In this document: positions 9,388 through 19,190 of the stretch, piece after piece
How the letters are laid out: every line of letters starts with the position of its first letter
Numbering within the stretch: the stretch's first letter is position 1
Origin: JAPULR01 sp965238215
GTDB taxonomy: Bacteria; Chloroflexota; Dehalococcoidia; Lucifugimonadales; GCA-2712585
DNA length: 64,000 bases
Reading direction: 5' to 3'
Assembly: GCA_965238215.1 (NCBI GenBank)
Contig: OZ250180.1
Location: 2,480,001-2,544,000, forward strand
Made by a program: the position numbers and the translations under genes
Notes under the pieces: model-generated
Told to the model about the DNA's origin: nothing
The model's input: only the letters and a program-made list of their open reading frames with translations
Database searches by the model: none

Positions 9388-12300
9388 AGAACACAGCACT
9401 TTATATTGTCAGTAGTCTTCTCATCCTGGTTATGGTTGGTTGCTCCTCATCGCCGCCTACAGAGGGGCCCAGGCCTGAGACGCCGGGGACCGAGACACCT
9501 GACCCAGTAATGCCTACTCCGAAAGCCGTGGTAGTTACTCCTGCTCCAACAGTTTCTCTTGAATATGCTGCCCCTGCTGAGGAGCCTGAAGAGCAAGTTG
9601 TAATTACACCTTTGATATGGGTAAATGACGCGGCCCCCTCGGTAGACCTGCAAATCTTCGATACTGACGTGATAGTAGTGGCCTCGTTGGTCTCTGCTGC
9701 TGCTGGAGTCCAGCAGGACGGCGATGTTTATCGACCAGGGCAGATTCTCCGTTTTCGCAGTTCAGAGTATCTTAAAGGGACTGGACCTACGGAGTTTGTC
9801 GTGGAGGTCCTCATCGTTGAATTTGAGGCAAGCACCGAAGCTAAGGCTTTGGAACTTGCGCGGGACTACATCGCCCGCAGGAATACCAGCTATGATCAAA
9901 GGCTTGGAATCCTATTCTTGAGTGGGCCGTTAACTGCTGCCACCATCAGTGAAGGACAGTCGGACACAAGCCTCAGCCGCTCGGCTTCTAGCTCTACCAC
10001 AGCATTCAACTTTGCGTCAGACGAGTTTCTGGCAACAAGCTCGTGGGAGTATTCCATTGATAGCATTGATAGAGTCTGGATGCCCGCTAGGAATAATACA
10101 CCTCTTTCCACTTCAGGTGGCAGGGCTCCGCAAAACTCGGACCTCGAATACATCACAGATGGGGCGGCCACACCCCCCACTGTGATTCGACTCTCTGAAT
10201 TGAAGAGCAAGATCTCCGCTTTGGCCACCCGGTTGGCTGGTGGGGCTGGCATTGCAGGTTTCAAAGAATGCGTTAGAGGTGAACTGAACAGGGAGCGTTT
10301 CTATCGAGATTATGAGCCATATACGGTGTATCACACAATACCTTCTGGAGCCGACCCTGACGCTCAAGCCCTACGCGATGAACCAGTAAGGTATGGGGAC
10401 TCAGTCTACTGGGTCTTTCATGTAAGAGGAAAAGACGCCTCCTATTTCCAGGCTGTAATTGTTGATGACGACGATGATCCTGCGAGGTACAGTTTCAAAT
10501 ACACTCCCAGTCGCCCGTTGCCAGCCGGAATGTACGAAGTAGACTTCACTTATCAGCTGCCTAGTGAGATTCCTTGTGGCCAAATTGATGATCCCGTCAG
10601 GTACCGAGAAGTAACAGCAGAGGCCCCCGCTGGCACCCTCCACGAGGCGTTCTTCGACCCGGTGAATGTTGGGACGGCGGTGAAGGCTGATAGCTCCAAC
10701 GGAGTCCTCAAGCCCACGGCGTTCACCGTCGGCAGCACGTCCACCGAACTCACAAGCCTGGAGTGGTCCAACAATCAGGTGGTGCTGACCCTCGGCACCC
10801 ACGTATCCCTGAGCGGTCACGTGTTGGACTTCATCGAGTTGGATGGCAGCGTATCGTTGTCCCTCTTCACGGACAGCGCCACAGTGGACAGCACGGCGGG
10901 GACGTACACCTGGTCCATGTCGAGCCAGCCTTGGCAGGACGGGGACAAGCTCATGCTGCGCCTCCGTCCCTTGGGCACAGAGATATTCCTCCAGAACCTG
11001 CCCTCCACCACGGCGCAGGGTACGGCTCACTGGTTCAGTGCAAAGTTGATGAACCTGGACCAGTCCAGGAGCTACAGCTACCGTCTATCGGCGGACAACA
11101 GAAACGTGGTGTTGCACAATGCAATGTGTACCGCTGGAACCTATGCCGCCGGGGATGTTCCTGCCCGGTCGACCAGCCATTCCAGTGAGCACCCGCTTCT
11201 GGGATGCGGCACGCCCGGCGCCACCATAACGGCCACGCTCCTCGAGGGGACCACGGAGATCGATACCACCACATACTCGGTGATAGTCACGCCGCCGCCG
11301 CCGCCATTGGTGGAATTCAGCGAGTTGGCGTCCACCATCGAGGAGGGAGGGAACGACCAATTCGTTATAATCGCGTCGCACCTGGACGTGGCCCACGGCC
11401 ACACCATCCGGCTGACCACGGAGAACGCCAACATGGGCTTCAACGCCACCTGCACGGACCTGGACGAGGAGTTCACGGTCGGCAGCGGTGGCGCAGCCTA
11501 CCTTGACTCCAGCAGGCTCTACGGGTGCGCGGCGCCCGGCGGCACGGTGACGGTGACGCTTTTGCAGGGGGCAACAACCATAGGGACCTTCACCCAGGAC
11601 GTTGTGGTGACGCCGCCACCGCCGCCTTCCCTGGAGTTTGTCAATCTACCCGCCACCGTCGAATCCGGTGTCAGGACAACCTTTAGGGTTGGCGCATCCA
11701 ACCTGGATACCTCCAGCGCCTACACAATCAAGGTGACTACGAACAACGCCAACATGGGCTTCAATAGCGGCTGCACGAGGCGGGAATCCGCCGACGCTGC
11801 TGCAGCGGGTAGGAATACCTTCAACACCTTCTTCACCCTCTACGGATGCGCCTCTCCCGGCGGTACGGTGACGGCGACTCTGCTAGTGGGGGAACAGGAT
11901 GTGAGCAGCATCAGCCAGGCCGTTACGGTTACCGGGCCGGCCTCCACGGACGCCACGTTGAGCGCGCTGAGTCTCAGTGGCATCGCGTTGACCTTCGACA
12001 CCGCCACCACGAGCTACAGTGTCAGCGTAGCCAACTCCGTTGGAGAAACCACCGTCACAGCCACGGTCAACGACGACGGGGCCACCCACGTAGTCAAGCT
12101 GGGCGGGGTGGTAGACGACGACGGCACAGTAGCTCTGGCGGTAGGAGCCAACGTCATCACCGTGGAGGTGACGGCGGAGGACGGCAACACCACCCAGACC
12201 TACACGATGACAGTGACCAGGGCCGTGGCTCCGACAACCCCCGCCTCCACCGACGCCACCCTGAGCGCCCTGACCCTCAGCGGCGTCACGCTGACCTTCG

Positions 12301-12863
12301 ATTCGGCCACCACTAGCTACACCGCCGACGTTGCCAACTCCGTTGGAGAAACCACCGTCACAGCCACGGTCAACGACGACGGGGCCACCCACGTAGTCAA
12401 GCTGGGCGGGGTGGTAGACGACGACGGCACAGTAGCTCTGGCGGTAGGAGCCAACGTCATCACCGTGGAGGTGACGGCGGAGGACGGCAACACCACCCAG
12501 ACCTACACGGTGACAGTGACCAGAGCGGACGCGCCGTTGACGGCGACCTTTGAGGAGGAGCCTGGGAGCCATAACGGAGTGGACGCCTTCACCCTCCGCA
12601 TATCCTTCAGCGAGGCCATCGCCGCCGGCTTCGCCACAGTGAGAGATCACGTGATGGAAGTGACGGGAGGAGACGTGACTGGAGCGCTGAGGGTGGACGG
12701 AAGGAGCGACCTGTGGGAGGTCACGGTTCAGCCGGATTCAACCTCAGACGTAGTAATAGTGCTGCCCGTGACCACCGACTGTACGGCCCAAGGAGCCGTC
12801 TGCACGACCGGCAACAAGCCGCTGTCTACCAGAGTGGAACTGACCGTGACGGGTACAGGCTGA
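9375..12863 (+). CDS. Large surface lipoprotein with cadherin-like repeats
   Basis: 1162 residues. A lipoprotein signal ends LVMVGC, followed by a Pro/Thr-rich linker. The middle has several related Ig-like modules with the recurring NANMGFN and LYGCA(A/S)PGGTV phrases (about 700-850). Near the C-terminus are two nearly identical cadherin-like beta-sandwich repeats (DATLSALxLSG...) and a final SxLWEVTVQPDS / DCTAQGAVCT module common in Chloroflexota and actinobacterial surface proteins. It starts inside the end of the protease gene, so the two are coupled and probably act together at the cell surface. The N-terminal 300 residues are unrecognised. Confidence 0.8.
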   Translation: MDRLKNTALYIVSSLLILVMVGCSSSPPTEGPRPETPGTETPDPVMPTPKAVVVTPAPTVSLEYAAPAEEPEEQVVITPLIWVNDAAPSVDLQIFDTDVIVVASLVSAAAGVQQDGDVYRPGQILRFRSSEYLKGTGPTEFVVEVLIVEFEASTEAKALELARDYIARRNTSYDQRLGILFLSGPLTAATISEGQSDTSLSRSASSSTTAFNFASDEFLATSSWEYSIDSIDRVWMPARNNTPLSTSGGRAPQNSDLEYITDGAATPPTVIRLSELKSKISALATRLAGGAGIAGFKECVRGELNRERFYRDYEPYTVYHTIPSGADPDAQALRDEPVRYGDSVYWVFHVRGKDASYFQAVIVDDDDDPARYSFKYTPSRPLPAGMYEVDFTYQLPSEIPCGQIDDPVRYREVTAEAPAGTLHEAFFDPVNVGTAVKADSSNGVLKPTAFTVGSTSTELTSLEWSNNQVVLTLGTHVSLSGHVLDFIELDGSVSLSLFTDSATVDSTAGTYTWSMSSQPWQDGDKLMLRLRPLGTEIFLQNLPSTTAQGTAHWFSAKLMNLDQSRSYSYRLSADNRNVVLHNAMCTAGTYAAGDVPARSTSHSSEHPLLGCGTPGATITATLLEGTTEIDTTTYSVIVTPPPPPLVEFSELASTIEEGGNDQFVIIASHLDVAHGHTIRLTTENANMGFNATCTDLDEEFTVGSGGAAYLDSSRLYGCAAPGGTVTVTLLQGATTIGTFTQDVVVTPPPPPSLEFVNLPATVESGVRTTFRVGASNLDTSSAYTIKVTTNNANMGFNSGCTRRESADAAAAGRNTFNTFFTLYGCASPGGTVTATLLVGEQDVSSISQAVTVTGPASTDATLSALSLSGIALTFDTATTSYSVSVANSVGETTVTATVNDDGATHVVKLGGVVDDDGTVALAVGANVITVEVTAEDGNTTQTYTMTVTRAVAPTTPASTDATLSALTLSGVTLTFDSATTSYTADVANSVGETTVTATVNDDGATHVVKLGGVVDDDGTVALAVGANVITVEVTAEDGNTTQTYTVTVTRADAPLTATFEEEPGSHNGVDAFTLRISFSEAIAAGFATVRDHVMEVTGGDVTGALRVDGRSDLWEVTVQPDSTSDVVIVLPVTTDCTAQGAVCTTGNKPLSTRVELTVTGTG
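12030..12220 (+). repeat. Intragenic direct repeat, copy 1 (191 bp)
   Basis: Matches 12333-12523 over 191 bp with a single mismatch (12207), including third codon positions. It encodes part of a cadherin-like domain. Such identity points to recent duplication or gene conversion. Confidence 0.95.
12333..12523 (+). repeat. Intragenic direct repeat, copy 2 (191 bp)
   Basis: Second copy, offset by exactly 303 bp (101 codons), so the reading frame is kept. Confidence 0.95.
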
Positions 12864-12901
12864 TAAACAACGGAGAAACGCGCGGGACCCGGCTGAAGCC
12901 C

Positions 12902-13381
12902 GTGAAGACGCTGGGATTAATCGCAGCCATCGCCGCGGCCCTCGTGACACTCATCATTGTGAACGCGCCCCCGCTGCCGGCGTTGTTCCTACGGGAGACT
13001 GCCGAGTTCCTCAGGCGCAACCCGGCGCCGTTGTACCTCTTCTTGAGTTCAGACTTCCCCATCAACGATGCCAACAAGTTTACCGGGCTGCAGGAGCGGC
13101 GCTTTGCGGAAATCAAATGCACCGGAGACCCCCAGTTATTCCTGGACCCAGAGATAGGTTTTCACACTGCCATGTTCTCAGATATCGCCTCAGCTCAGGC
13201 CTGCGTAGCCTGCCACAACACCGAGCCGGACTCTCCCAAGACCGACTGGCAGGTGGGAAACATCATGGGCGCCACTACCTGGTCCTATCCCGAGGTTGAG
13301 ATTGGCATGACGGAGGGCCTTGCCTCTGGTAAAGGCCCTCCGTCAGAGCATCCGGGGGCATACGAGCATTACCTAGCCTAA
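12902..13381 (+). CDS. Membrane-anchored DUF3365 (Tll0287-like) haem-motif protein
   Basis: About 159 residues. An N-terminal transmembrane segment (LGLIAAIAAALVTLIIV) is followed by an extracytoplasmic domain with the c-type haem motif CVACH and NTEPDSPKTDWQVGNIMGATTW, typical of DUF3365/Tll0287 redox-sensor domains. In many relatives this domain is fused to a kinase or cyclase; here the protein stops just after it. The GTG at 12902 is my choice because upstream codons in this frame overlap the preceding gene. A strong hairpin lies inside its last codons. Confidence 0.65.
   Translation: MKTLGLIAAIAAALVTLIIVNAPPLPALFLRETAEFLRRNPAPLYLFLSSDFPINDANKFTGLQERRFAEIKCTGDPQLFLDPEIGFHTAMFSDIASAQACVACHNTEPDSPKTDWQVGNIMGATTWSYPEVEIGMTEGLASGKGPPSEHPGAYEHYLA
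13308..13345. repeat. 14-bp perfect inverted repeat inside the DUF3365 3' end
   Basis: Arms 13308-13321 and 13332-13345 are perfectly complementary with a 10-nt loop. It lies inside the coding frame and no T-run follows, so it is not a classical terminator. Confidence 0.8.
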
Positions 13382-13417
13382 AAATGTCACCTTTGCGGAA
13401 CTTCCAGCTATTGGGGA

Positions 13418-13443
13418 CCGGCGGCCGGCCGCCGGCTATTTTC
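13418..13443 (+). terminator. Possible terminator after DUF3365 gene
   Basis: An 18-bp GC-only palindrome (13418-13435: stem of 7 bp, loop CCGG) is followed by CTATTTTCT. The T-run is weak, so termination is likely but not certain. Confidence 0.5.
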
Positions 13444-13970
13444 TCCCGTCGGCCGATGTCTTCATGGCAGAGGCTTAGGAGAGGGCCTCCGCCGCACCAT
13501 ACGCTCGTTGCTGGCCTTGCAGTGTGAGGAGGAATGACGTATCGGCAGGTCCAATCCTACCTTTGGCCGTGCTGTGATGCGATCAGCTGACAGTACCGCA
13601 GTCCGGGGCCGAGGACATGAGTGGCCCATCCCAAGAAGGCGTCCGTTCGCGCTGCCGGCAGCCTTGTGGCGGTGGCGATTGACTGGCGTCATAGGTGTGA
13701 TCCTTCACTTGTTGCAGGTCCTCTTGGGCCTGCGATGGGAGTGGCTCTCTCAACTCTAAACGGTGGATATATTCACGTACGCCATCCGCGCCGGGTTGCT
13801 GTCGTACGTGGGCTGGCAGTGGTGGTTATTCTACTCTCGGTTCAGACGGAGATACGGGATAGGCTTGCTACTATTTTGAGCACGGATGAGTGCTCTTGCA
13901 TCAGGCTTGAAGAAGGAGAAGCTCATTCACAGCCCCGAGAAAGTCCGCGGATATCCCAACTCCCTGGCCC
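13444..13970. other. Intergenic region with possible degenerate membrane-protein remnant
   Basis: The plus strand can be read as short hydrophobic stretches (RLTGVIGVILHLLQVLLG, then LLSYVGWQWWLFYS near 13800-13850) interrupted by stops. I do not recognise a family, and coding origin is only a guess. Confidence 0.3.
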
Positions 13971-15350
13971 CTATATTCGCTCGAAGTAGCGCACGCGCTC
14001 CCAATCCGTCACGGCTCTTCGGTAAGCCTTCGCCTCCGTGGAGAAGAAGTGAGCGTAGTGCGTCACCACATCCTGTCCGAAGGCCGAGCGTGCCAGGTCA
14101 CTTTCCTTGAAGTTAACGACCGCTTCCTCCAGAGAGCCAGGAAGCATCGCCTCGCTGGGTGCAGAGTAAACGTCGCCGATATATGTCGGCGGGCGGCTCG
14201 ATTCGACCCTCTATGCCCACTAGTCCAGACGCTACAACTGCCGAGTAAGCCAGATATGGGTTTTCGTCGGCCCCGGGAATCCGACACTCGATCCGAAGAC
14301 TTGGCCCGGCGCCCTCAACCCTGAACCCCGCCGTCCGACTGTCCGGCGACCAGGCCAGCGCAGTCGGGGCCCAACTGCCCGCCTGGAATCAATTGTACGA
14401 ATTCACAGTCGGCGCATAGAACACCACTAGCTCCGCCGCAAACCGTATCGATCGACCCAAGAACCAGCGAAATACATCTGAGCAGGCGATGCCGGCTATT
14501 TCCCCATTCCCCACAAACGCGTTTGCCAACCTCCCTTTCCCGTCGCTCCACAGGCTCACGTGGAGATGGGAGCTGGACCCGGCCTGCTCCGAGTCCGGCT
14601 TCGCCATGAAGGTGGCGCTACATTCCTTCTGATCTGAAATCTCTTTGACCGCCTGCTTCAACAGGGTGTGCCGGTCCGCCATCTCCAGCATAGGCGCATA
14701 CCGGATGTTCAGTTCGTGCTGACCCCGGCCAAACTCTCCCTTTGTGGATTCCACCGACATGCCGGAGGCAGCGAGATGACGCCGAAAGGCCCCGTTCAGG
14801 TCCTCCGTACATGCCGCTTGCAGGAGGTGATAATCCTCAATGTACCACCCGGCCTCGCACAGGTTTCGATATCCGCCCTGGGCCGCTTGGGTGTATGGAG
14901 TACGGTACTGTTAGTATTCCAACTCAGACTCGGCCATGGCATCATAACCCAGCGCGCTCAGTCGCTCCAGCTGTTTGTGTAACATAGAACGAGGCGCCAC
15001 TTTCACCAGCTCATTGTCCGGCTCCTTTTCTGCGTCTCAGATCACCAGCGCGGTCCTATCGAGCCGCGTTAGCTGGCGCATGGTTCCCATATCCGGCGCC
15101 AGGTGAATATCCCCGTAGCCTCCGTCCCAGTTGGAAAATTGTACCCAGGAACGGGATACATCTCCATGTCCGTGGTGAGAAGATAATCACAAACATGGGT
15201 GCCTCTCTCTACGTCAGACAGGAAGTAAGAAGTATCCAGCCTCTTGCCCATCATACTTCCATACATGTCGGGGAAGGCTAGAATCACCGTATCAATCAAA
15301 CCTTTCCCGACTGCCGACCTCAATCCCTCAACATCCAATAGTCCTTTCAT
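13971..15350 (-). pseudogene. Glutamine-synthetase-family gene, broken
   Basis: A nearly full-length GlnA/PuuA-like ligase of about 460 codons can be followed across frames. Recognisable parts are the N-terminus (VILAFPDMYGSMMGKRL), the GRGQHELNIRYAPMLEMADRH and ATFMAKPD..GSSSHLHVSLW segments, the RIECRIPGADENPYLAYSA segment, and the C-terminus ERVRYFERI. Frameshifts near 15110, 14390 and 14180, and in-frame stops near 15037 and 14910, break it. GGGGGAG precedes the ATG at 15350. The TGA near 15037 stands at a usual Cys, but no SECIS-like hairpin follows and other lesions exist, so I call it decay. Confidence 0.88.
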
Positions 15351-16079
15351 TGTAGTCTCCCCCTGGCCCATGTTCGCTGTCTTCGGCCTATCTGATACCG
15401 GTGGGTACCGAGCAGCTATAGATAACCCACTTTAGTTTTGCGTTCAACGTCGCCAGCCACCAAGTAGAAGGTGGCGCAATCGGAACCGAAACCTCTATCC
15501 GGATAACGAGTTCAAGGTTGATGTTGTTGACTTCGTCTATCGCAGCCCGGATAAGGAGCAACCGCAACAATTCCCTGCGATTCTATAAGCGGCGGAGGGT
15601 CCACTTTTCAACCACCTTCTACAGGCCGCCACCCCCGCCTATCACGTATATACTCTCTCGTTTGAGCCGCACTTGACAAAATGAACGTGTTATGACAATT
15701 ATCGCTGGAATAAAATCTTTCTCGGACATGCTGCAAGGGCGTAACCGCGACATCCGGCCCGCTTGCCACGGAAAGTACAGTGGCTGAGGTTGGGGGGTGG
15801 TCTGTTTAGGCAGGTGGGCGGGGTATCAACGAGCAGCCCTGGGTTGCAGGTCTGGTATTCCCGGCGGATCTAAAGTCCGCTTCACGTAATGGAGAGGCGG
15901 TTCGGGCCCATTCGTGGGTGCCTTCCGCTTAGCCTCCGGCGTCACACCCTCGTGCTGATCAAGAGCGTCCGTCTGTGAGGATGCTCGCTTGTACGATGGC
16001 TGAAGAGCCGCATGCACTTCAACTGTCTGCGCATCTGGTTCGCTGCCCGAGGAGAGACTATAAATGCTGGAGGTAGCTT
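15351..16079. other. Intergenic region, no gene recognised
   Basis: Only short frames without recognisable motifs occur on both strands. The last 15 nt contain the GGAGG ribosome-binding site of the methyltransferase gene. Confidence 0.5.
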
Positions 16080-16799
16080 ATGGAGACCAGGACAAATTCT
16101 GCCCGCATAATGCGGACAATCGATGACTATGGGTCATTCTACAGCAGGCACGCGGACCGGTACGCTTTCAACCAGATCGCACGGGTGCAGCGTATTTGGG
16201 CCAACTCGTCCCATTCTTTGCTCAAGGGTAATCACTCCCTGATAAACGCCCTAGTGAAACTAGCCCCCGGCCCCAAGGGCCTGGATGCCGGATGCGGCGC
16301 AGGGGCTGTCGACGTGGCTGATCTGGTAGGTCGAGACATGGATGTTGTTGGCATCGACGCTGTCAAAGACAACGTGGAGTCAGCGCTCCGGCTGCATCCC
16401 TTCCTTGAAGGCCGGGTAAGAGTGGGTGACCTCTCGCAAAGAATTGCCTTTCCGACGGGCTCGTTCGATTTTGTGATGTGCAACGCGGTCATCCAACACT
16501 TGAGTGAAGAGCACGTTTATAAGACTACCCTTCCCGAGCTATCCAGAATCACGAAGCCGGGCGGCGTACTCCAAATGATTTTCAAATGTGGTCAAGGCAA
16601 TGTCACGATACATGACCCGGACTATGACGATGTCAGGACCTTTCGACTATTCGACGAGCGGAGGGTTGTAAGAGCGCTCCGGTCCCAGGGAATGGAATTG
16701 GTGTCTGCCACGGACCAGAAGTCCCTCGGGGGATTGATGTATTACGTCAACAACAACGGCCTAAGGCACTGCGCATTCTGGACGCGGAAGATATTCTAG
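16080..16799 (+). CDS. Class I SAM-dependent methyltransferase
   Basis: 239 residues with a Rossmann-type SAM fold: motif I GLDAGCGAGAVDVA (about 68-80), acidic loop VVGIDAV, motif IV FDFVMCNAVIQHL and a motif-V-like ITKPGGVLQM. The N-terminal DYGSFYSRHADRYAFNQ resembles the cap of small-molecule or cyclopropane-synthase-like enzymes. Substrate cannot be told. GGAGG sits about 7 nt before the ATG. It is isolated between pseudogene regions and shows no lesion itself. Confidence 0.88.
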   Translation: METRTNSARIMRTIDDYGSFYSRHADRYAFNQIARVQRIWANSSHSLLKGNHSLINALVKLAPGPKGLDAGCGAGAVDVADLVGRDMDVVGIDAVKDNVESALRLHPFLEGRVRVGDLSQRIAFPTGSFDFVMCNAVIQHLSEEHVYKTTLPELSRITKPGGVLQMIFKCGQGNVTIHDPDYDDVRTFRLFDERRVVRALRSQGMELVSATDQKSLGGLMYYVNNNGLRHCAFWTRKIF

Positions 16800-16957
16800 T
16801 ACATCTTGAAGATATCGGTTGCGGGCTAGAGTGAGGTGAACCCGATCATTTGGACAGGATTATGACGGGATTAAGCTAAAGTAACGTTGGCCAAAAGATT
16901 TCCCTAGAATCAAAATCCCATGGATCTTGCGGTGATCTACAGGGCCACTGCGTACCC

Positions 16958-17006
16958 AAAAGTTCGTAATTCAGTCCAGCATGGCTGACACTTGGCGCCT
17001 AAGACC
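16958..17006 (+). other. att-like sequence upstream of recombinase remnant
   Basis: AAAAGTTCGTAATTCAGTCC followed by TTGGCGCCTAAGACCT matches the arrangement at 29565-29616, and its second half matches the tRNA-Val 3' flank at 5418-5434. It lies immediately upstream of the serine-recombinase pseudogene, the usual place of an attachment site. Role inferred. Confidence 0.4.
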
Positions 17007-17040
17007 TATGGGGACTCGGACGCTGCTTGTGAGCCAACCC

Positions 17041-17458
17041 CCCCCATCTGGGCGGCCCTCTACGCCAGGGTGTCAAGCGACCGGCAGGACGTGATCTTCT
17101 TGATGGCCGCCCAGATGGGGGCGCTTTGGGACTACGCCAGAAGAACGGCTACATTGTCGCCCGCGAATACAGCGACTAGGCCGAAAGCGGGCGAATCGCC
17201 GACAGACCCCTGTTCCGCAGGATGAGCGAAGAACGGGGATGTCGGAATGTGCCCTTTGAGGTTATACTCGTCTGGAAGTTCTCCAGCTTCACCCGCAACA
17301 GGGAGCACGAAGTGGCCTTCAAGTCCATGCTCAGGCGCAAAGGCGTCTAAATCGTCTCCATCACCAAGCACGCCTCCGACTCCCCAACAAGTAAGCCCTG
17401 GGGGCCATCATAGAGAGCGTGGACGAATTCTACAGTGGCAATCTGAGTTCACAGGGCC
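17041..17458 (+). pseudogene. Serine recombinase (resolvase family), 5' remnant
   Basis: WAALYARVSSDRQD is the serine-recombinase N-terminus with the catalytic Ser. After a frameshift near 17130 one can read ARREYSD-like sequence, then FEVILVWKFSSFTRNREHEVAFKSMLRRKGV with the conserved Arg residues, then IIESVDEFYS. Stops (for example TAG near 17177 and TAA near 17348) and frameshifts make it inactive, and the DNA-binding C-terminal part is absent. It marks an old integrative element. Confidence 0.88.
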
Positions 17459-17534
17459 ATTGGTGAGGGCTGCCTGAGCCTCCCGGCTGCAAACAGCGTC
17501 CGTGGGAACTTCACCTAGTGGAAGGAGGTGTCCA

Positions 17535-19190
17535 ATGAAGACTCAGACCATTGGTCTCGGCGCTCTGGTAGGTGGCTTGCTCATTGTGCCTATGGTTGCA
17601 GTGATGTACCTGGCGGACAAGTGGCTCAACCTCTCATTCGCACCCTATGATGTCTTCGACTGGGTTGCACGAATTCTGCCTGGGCCGGTTGTGACGTTCG
17701 GAATTGATTTGATGATTGATAGCCTGCAAATGGTGGGCCTCAACGTCGCGGACACTGCGAAGACTGCCGAACATATCCAGGCGGTAGTAGCGTTCGGCAT
17801 CGCCGGAGTCGTGGCAAGCATCATCGTATACAATGTTGTTGGACGCTGGCCGGCCCGTAGCGGACCCGGTTTGGGCCTCCTGGTGGGTGCTGTCCTGGGG
17901 CTGCCGATCGCGATAATCTCGGCAAGCATGGCCCAGGTCTCGACATCCGTGTTTTTCATCTTCCCATGGGTTCTCGGTGTGTTCTGTGTCTGGGGCGTCG
18001 TCACGGTCGCCACGGCCCGCAGACTGCTGCCTCAGTTCTCCTTTACAACTGACAACTCGTCGGCGCAGGGAGGGACAAGGTCCGTGAAAGTCGTCGGTAG
18101 GCGGAAGTTTCTCATCCAAATAGGGGCAGCCACGGCTACCGTCACGGTTGTTGGCGCCGGCTTGGGGCGCGTCCTCGAAATAAACGAGAGCAACCGCTTG
18201 GAAGCCGAACTGGAGGCGATGAAGGCCAACATGCCCGAGGGCCCGTTGGTTGTCGAGCTGCCCAACGAAAACGACCCTCTCCAACCTGCTCTCGGAACAC
18301 GGCCTGAATATACCGCCGTCAGAGACCACTACAAGGTCTTCATCCGTTCGGAACCAACGGTGATCGAAGGTGAAACTTGGACCCTGCCGATCACCGGCCT
18401 CGTGGATAACCCGGTGAATTTGACTCTGGACGACATCCGAACCAGGTACGAGGCTCGCAATGAGTTCGTCACCCTGAGTTGCATCTCCAATCGGGTGGGT
18501 GGCTCCCTGATAGGTACCACCTACTGGACCGGCGCCAGCCTACAGGACATCCTTGCCGACGTTAGACCCCAGAGGGATGCACACTACCTGTTTATAACCA
18601 GTGGTGACGGTTTTTATGAGACAGTCGATCTTGACTTGATCGACTCCGATAAGCGGATCATGCTCGCATACAACTGGGACGGCAACCCGATACCCTTCGA
18701 TCACGGGTTCCCACTGCGAATTTGGCTTCCCGATCGCTTCGGCATGAAACAGCCCAAGTGGATCACCGGAATCGAAGTGATAGGCGATTATGAGGAGGGC
18801 TACTGGGTTGAACGCGGTTGGTCTAAGGAGGCGCTGGTAAAGTCCACGTCTGTGGTGGATACGGTGGCGGTGGACTCGGTGATCGAGGACGGTGATCGTA
18901 AGCTGATTCCCATTGGTGGAATCGCCTACGCTGGCGCGCGAGGCATCTCCAAGGTGGAGGTGCGTGTGGACGACGAACCCAACTGGCGGGAGGCGGAATT
19001 ACGCAGCCCGATGTCGGATGTTTCCTGGGTAATCTGGCGCTACGATTGGCCGTTCGAAGAAGGACGCCATGACTTCCACGTCCGCTGCGTGGAGGCGGAC
19101 GGAACTCCGCAGATCGAGGAAGAGAACCAGATAAGACCGGATGGCGCAACCGGATTCCACACCAAGTCAGAACGACTGGAGGCGACATAG
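17535..19190 (+). CDS. Membrane-anchored molybdopterin-dependent oxidoreductase (sulfite-oxidase family)
   Basis: 551 residues. About four N-terminal transmembrane helices (to about residue 170) are followed by a twin-arginine-like motif GRRKFLIQIG and another hydrophobic stretch, then the Mo-cofactor domain. FVTLSCISNRVGG carries the presumed Mo-ligand Cys, and YNWDGNPIPFDHGFPLRIWLPD is typical of the family. A C-terminal dimerisation-like Ig domain follows. The catalytic part probably lies outside the membrane. The ATG at 17535 has an excellent GGAGGTG 5 nt upstream. Substrate not determinable (sulfite or methionine sulfoxide types are known). Confidence 0.9.
   Translation: MKTQTIGLGALVGGLLIVPMVAVMYLADKWLNLSFAPYDVFDWVARILPGPVVTFGIDLMIDSLQMVGLNVADTAKTAEHIQAVVAFGIAGVVASIIVYNVVGRWPARSGPGLGLLVGAVLGLPIAIISASMAQVSTSVFFIFPWVLGVFCVWGVVTVATARRLLPQFSFTTDNSSAQGGTRSVKVVGRRKFLIQIGAATATVTVVGAGLGRVLEINESNRLEAELEAMKANMPEGPLVVELPNENDPLQPALGTRPEYTAVRDHYKVFIRSEPTVIEGETWTLPITGLVDNPVNLTLDDIRTRYEARNEFVTLSCISNRVGGSLIGTTYWTGASLQDILADVRPQRDAHYLFITSGDGFYETVDLDLIDSDKRIMLAYNWDGNPIPFDHGFPLRIWLPDRFGMKQPKWITGIEVIGDYEEGYWVERGWSKEALVKSTSVVDTVAVDSVIEDGDRKLIPIGGIAYAGARGISKVEVRVDDEPNWREAELRSPMSDVSWVIWRYDWPFEEGRHDFHVRCVEADGTPQIEEENQIRPDGATGFHTKSERLEAT

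Noticed and set aside
15020..15060. In-frame TGA at a usual Cys position in the glutamine-synthetase-like gene, as another selenocysteine candidate
   Set aside because: No SECIS-like hairpin follows at the right distance, and the same gene has several frameshifts and another stop, so simple decay is the better explanation.
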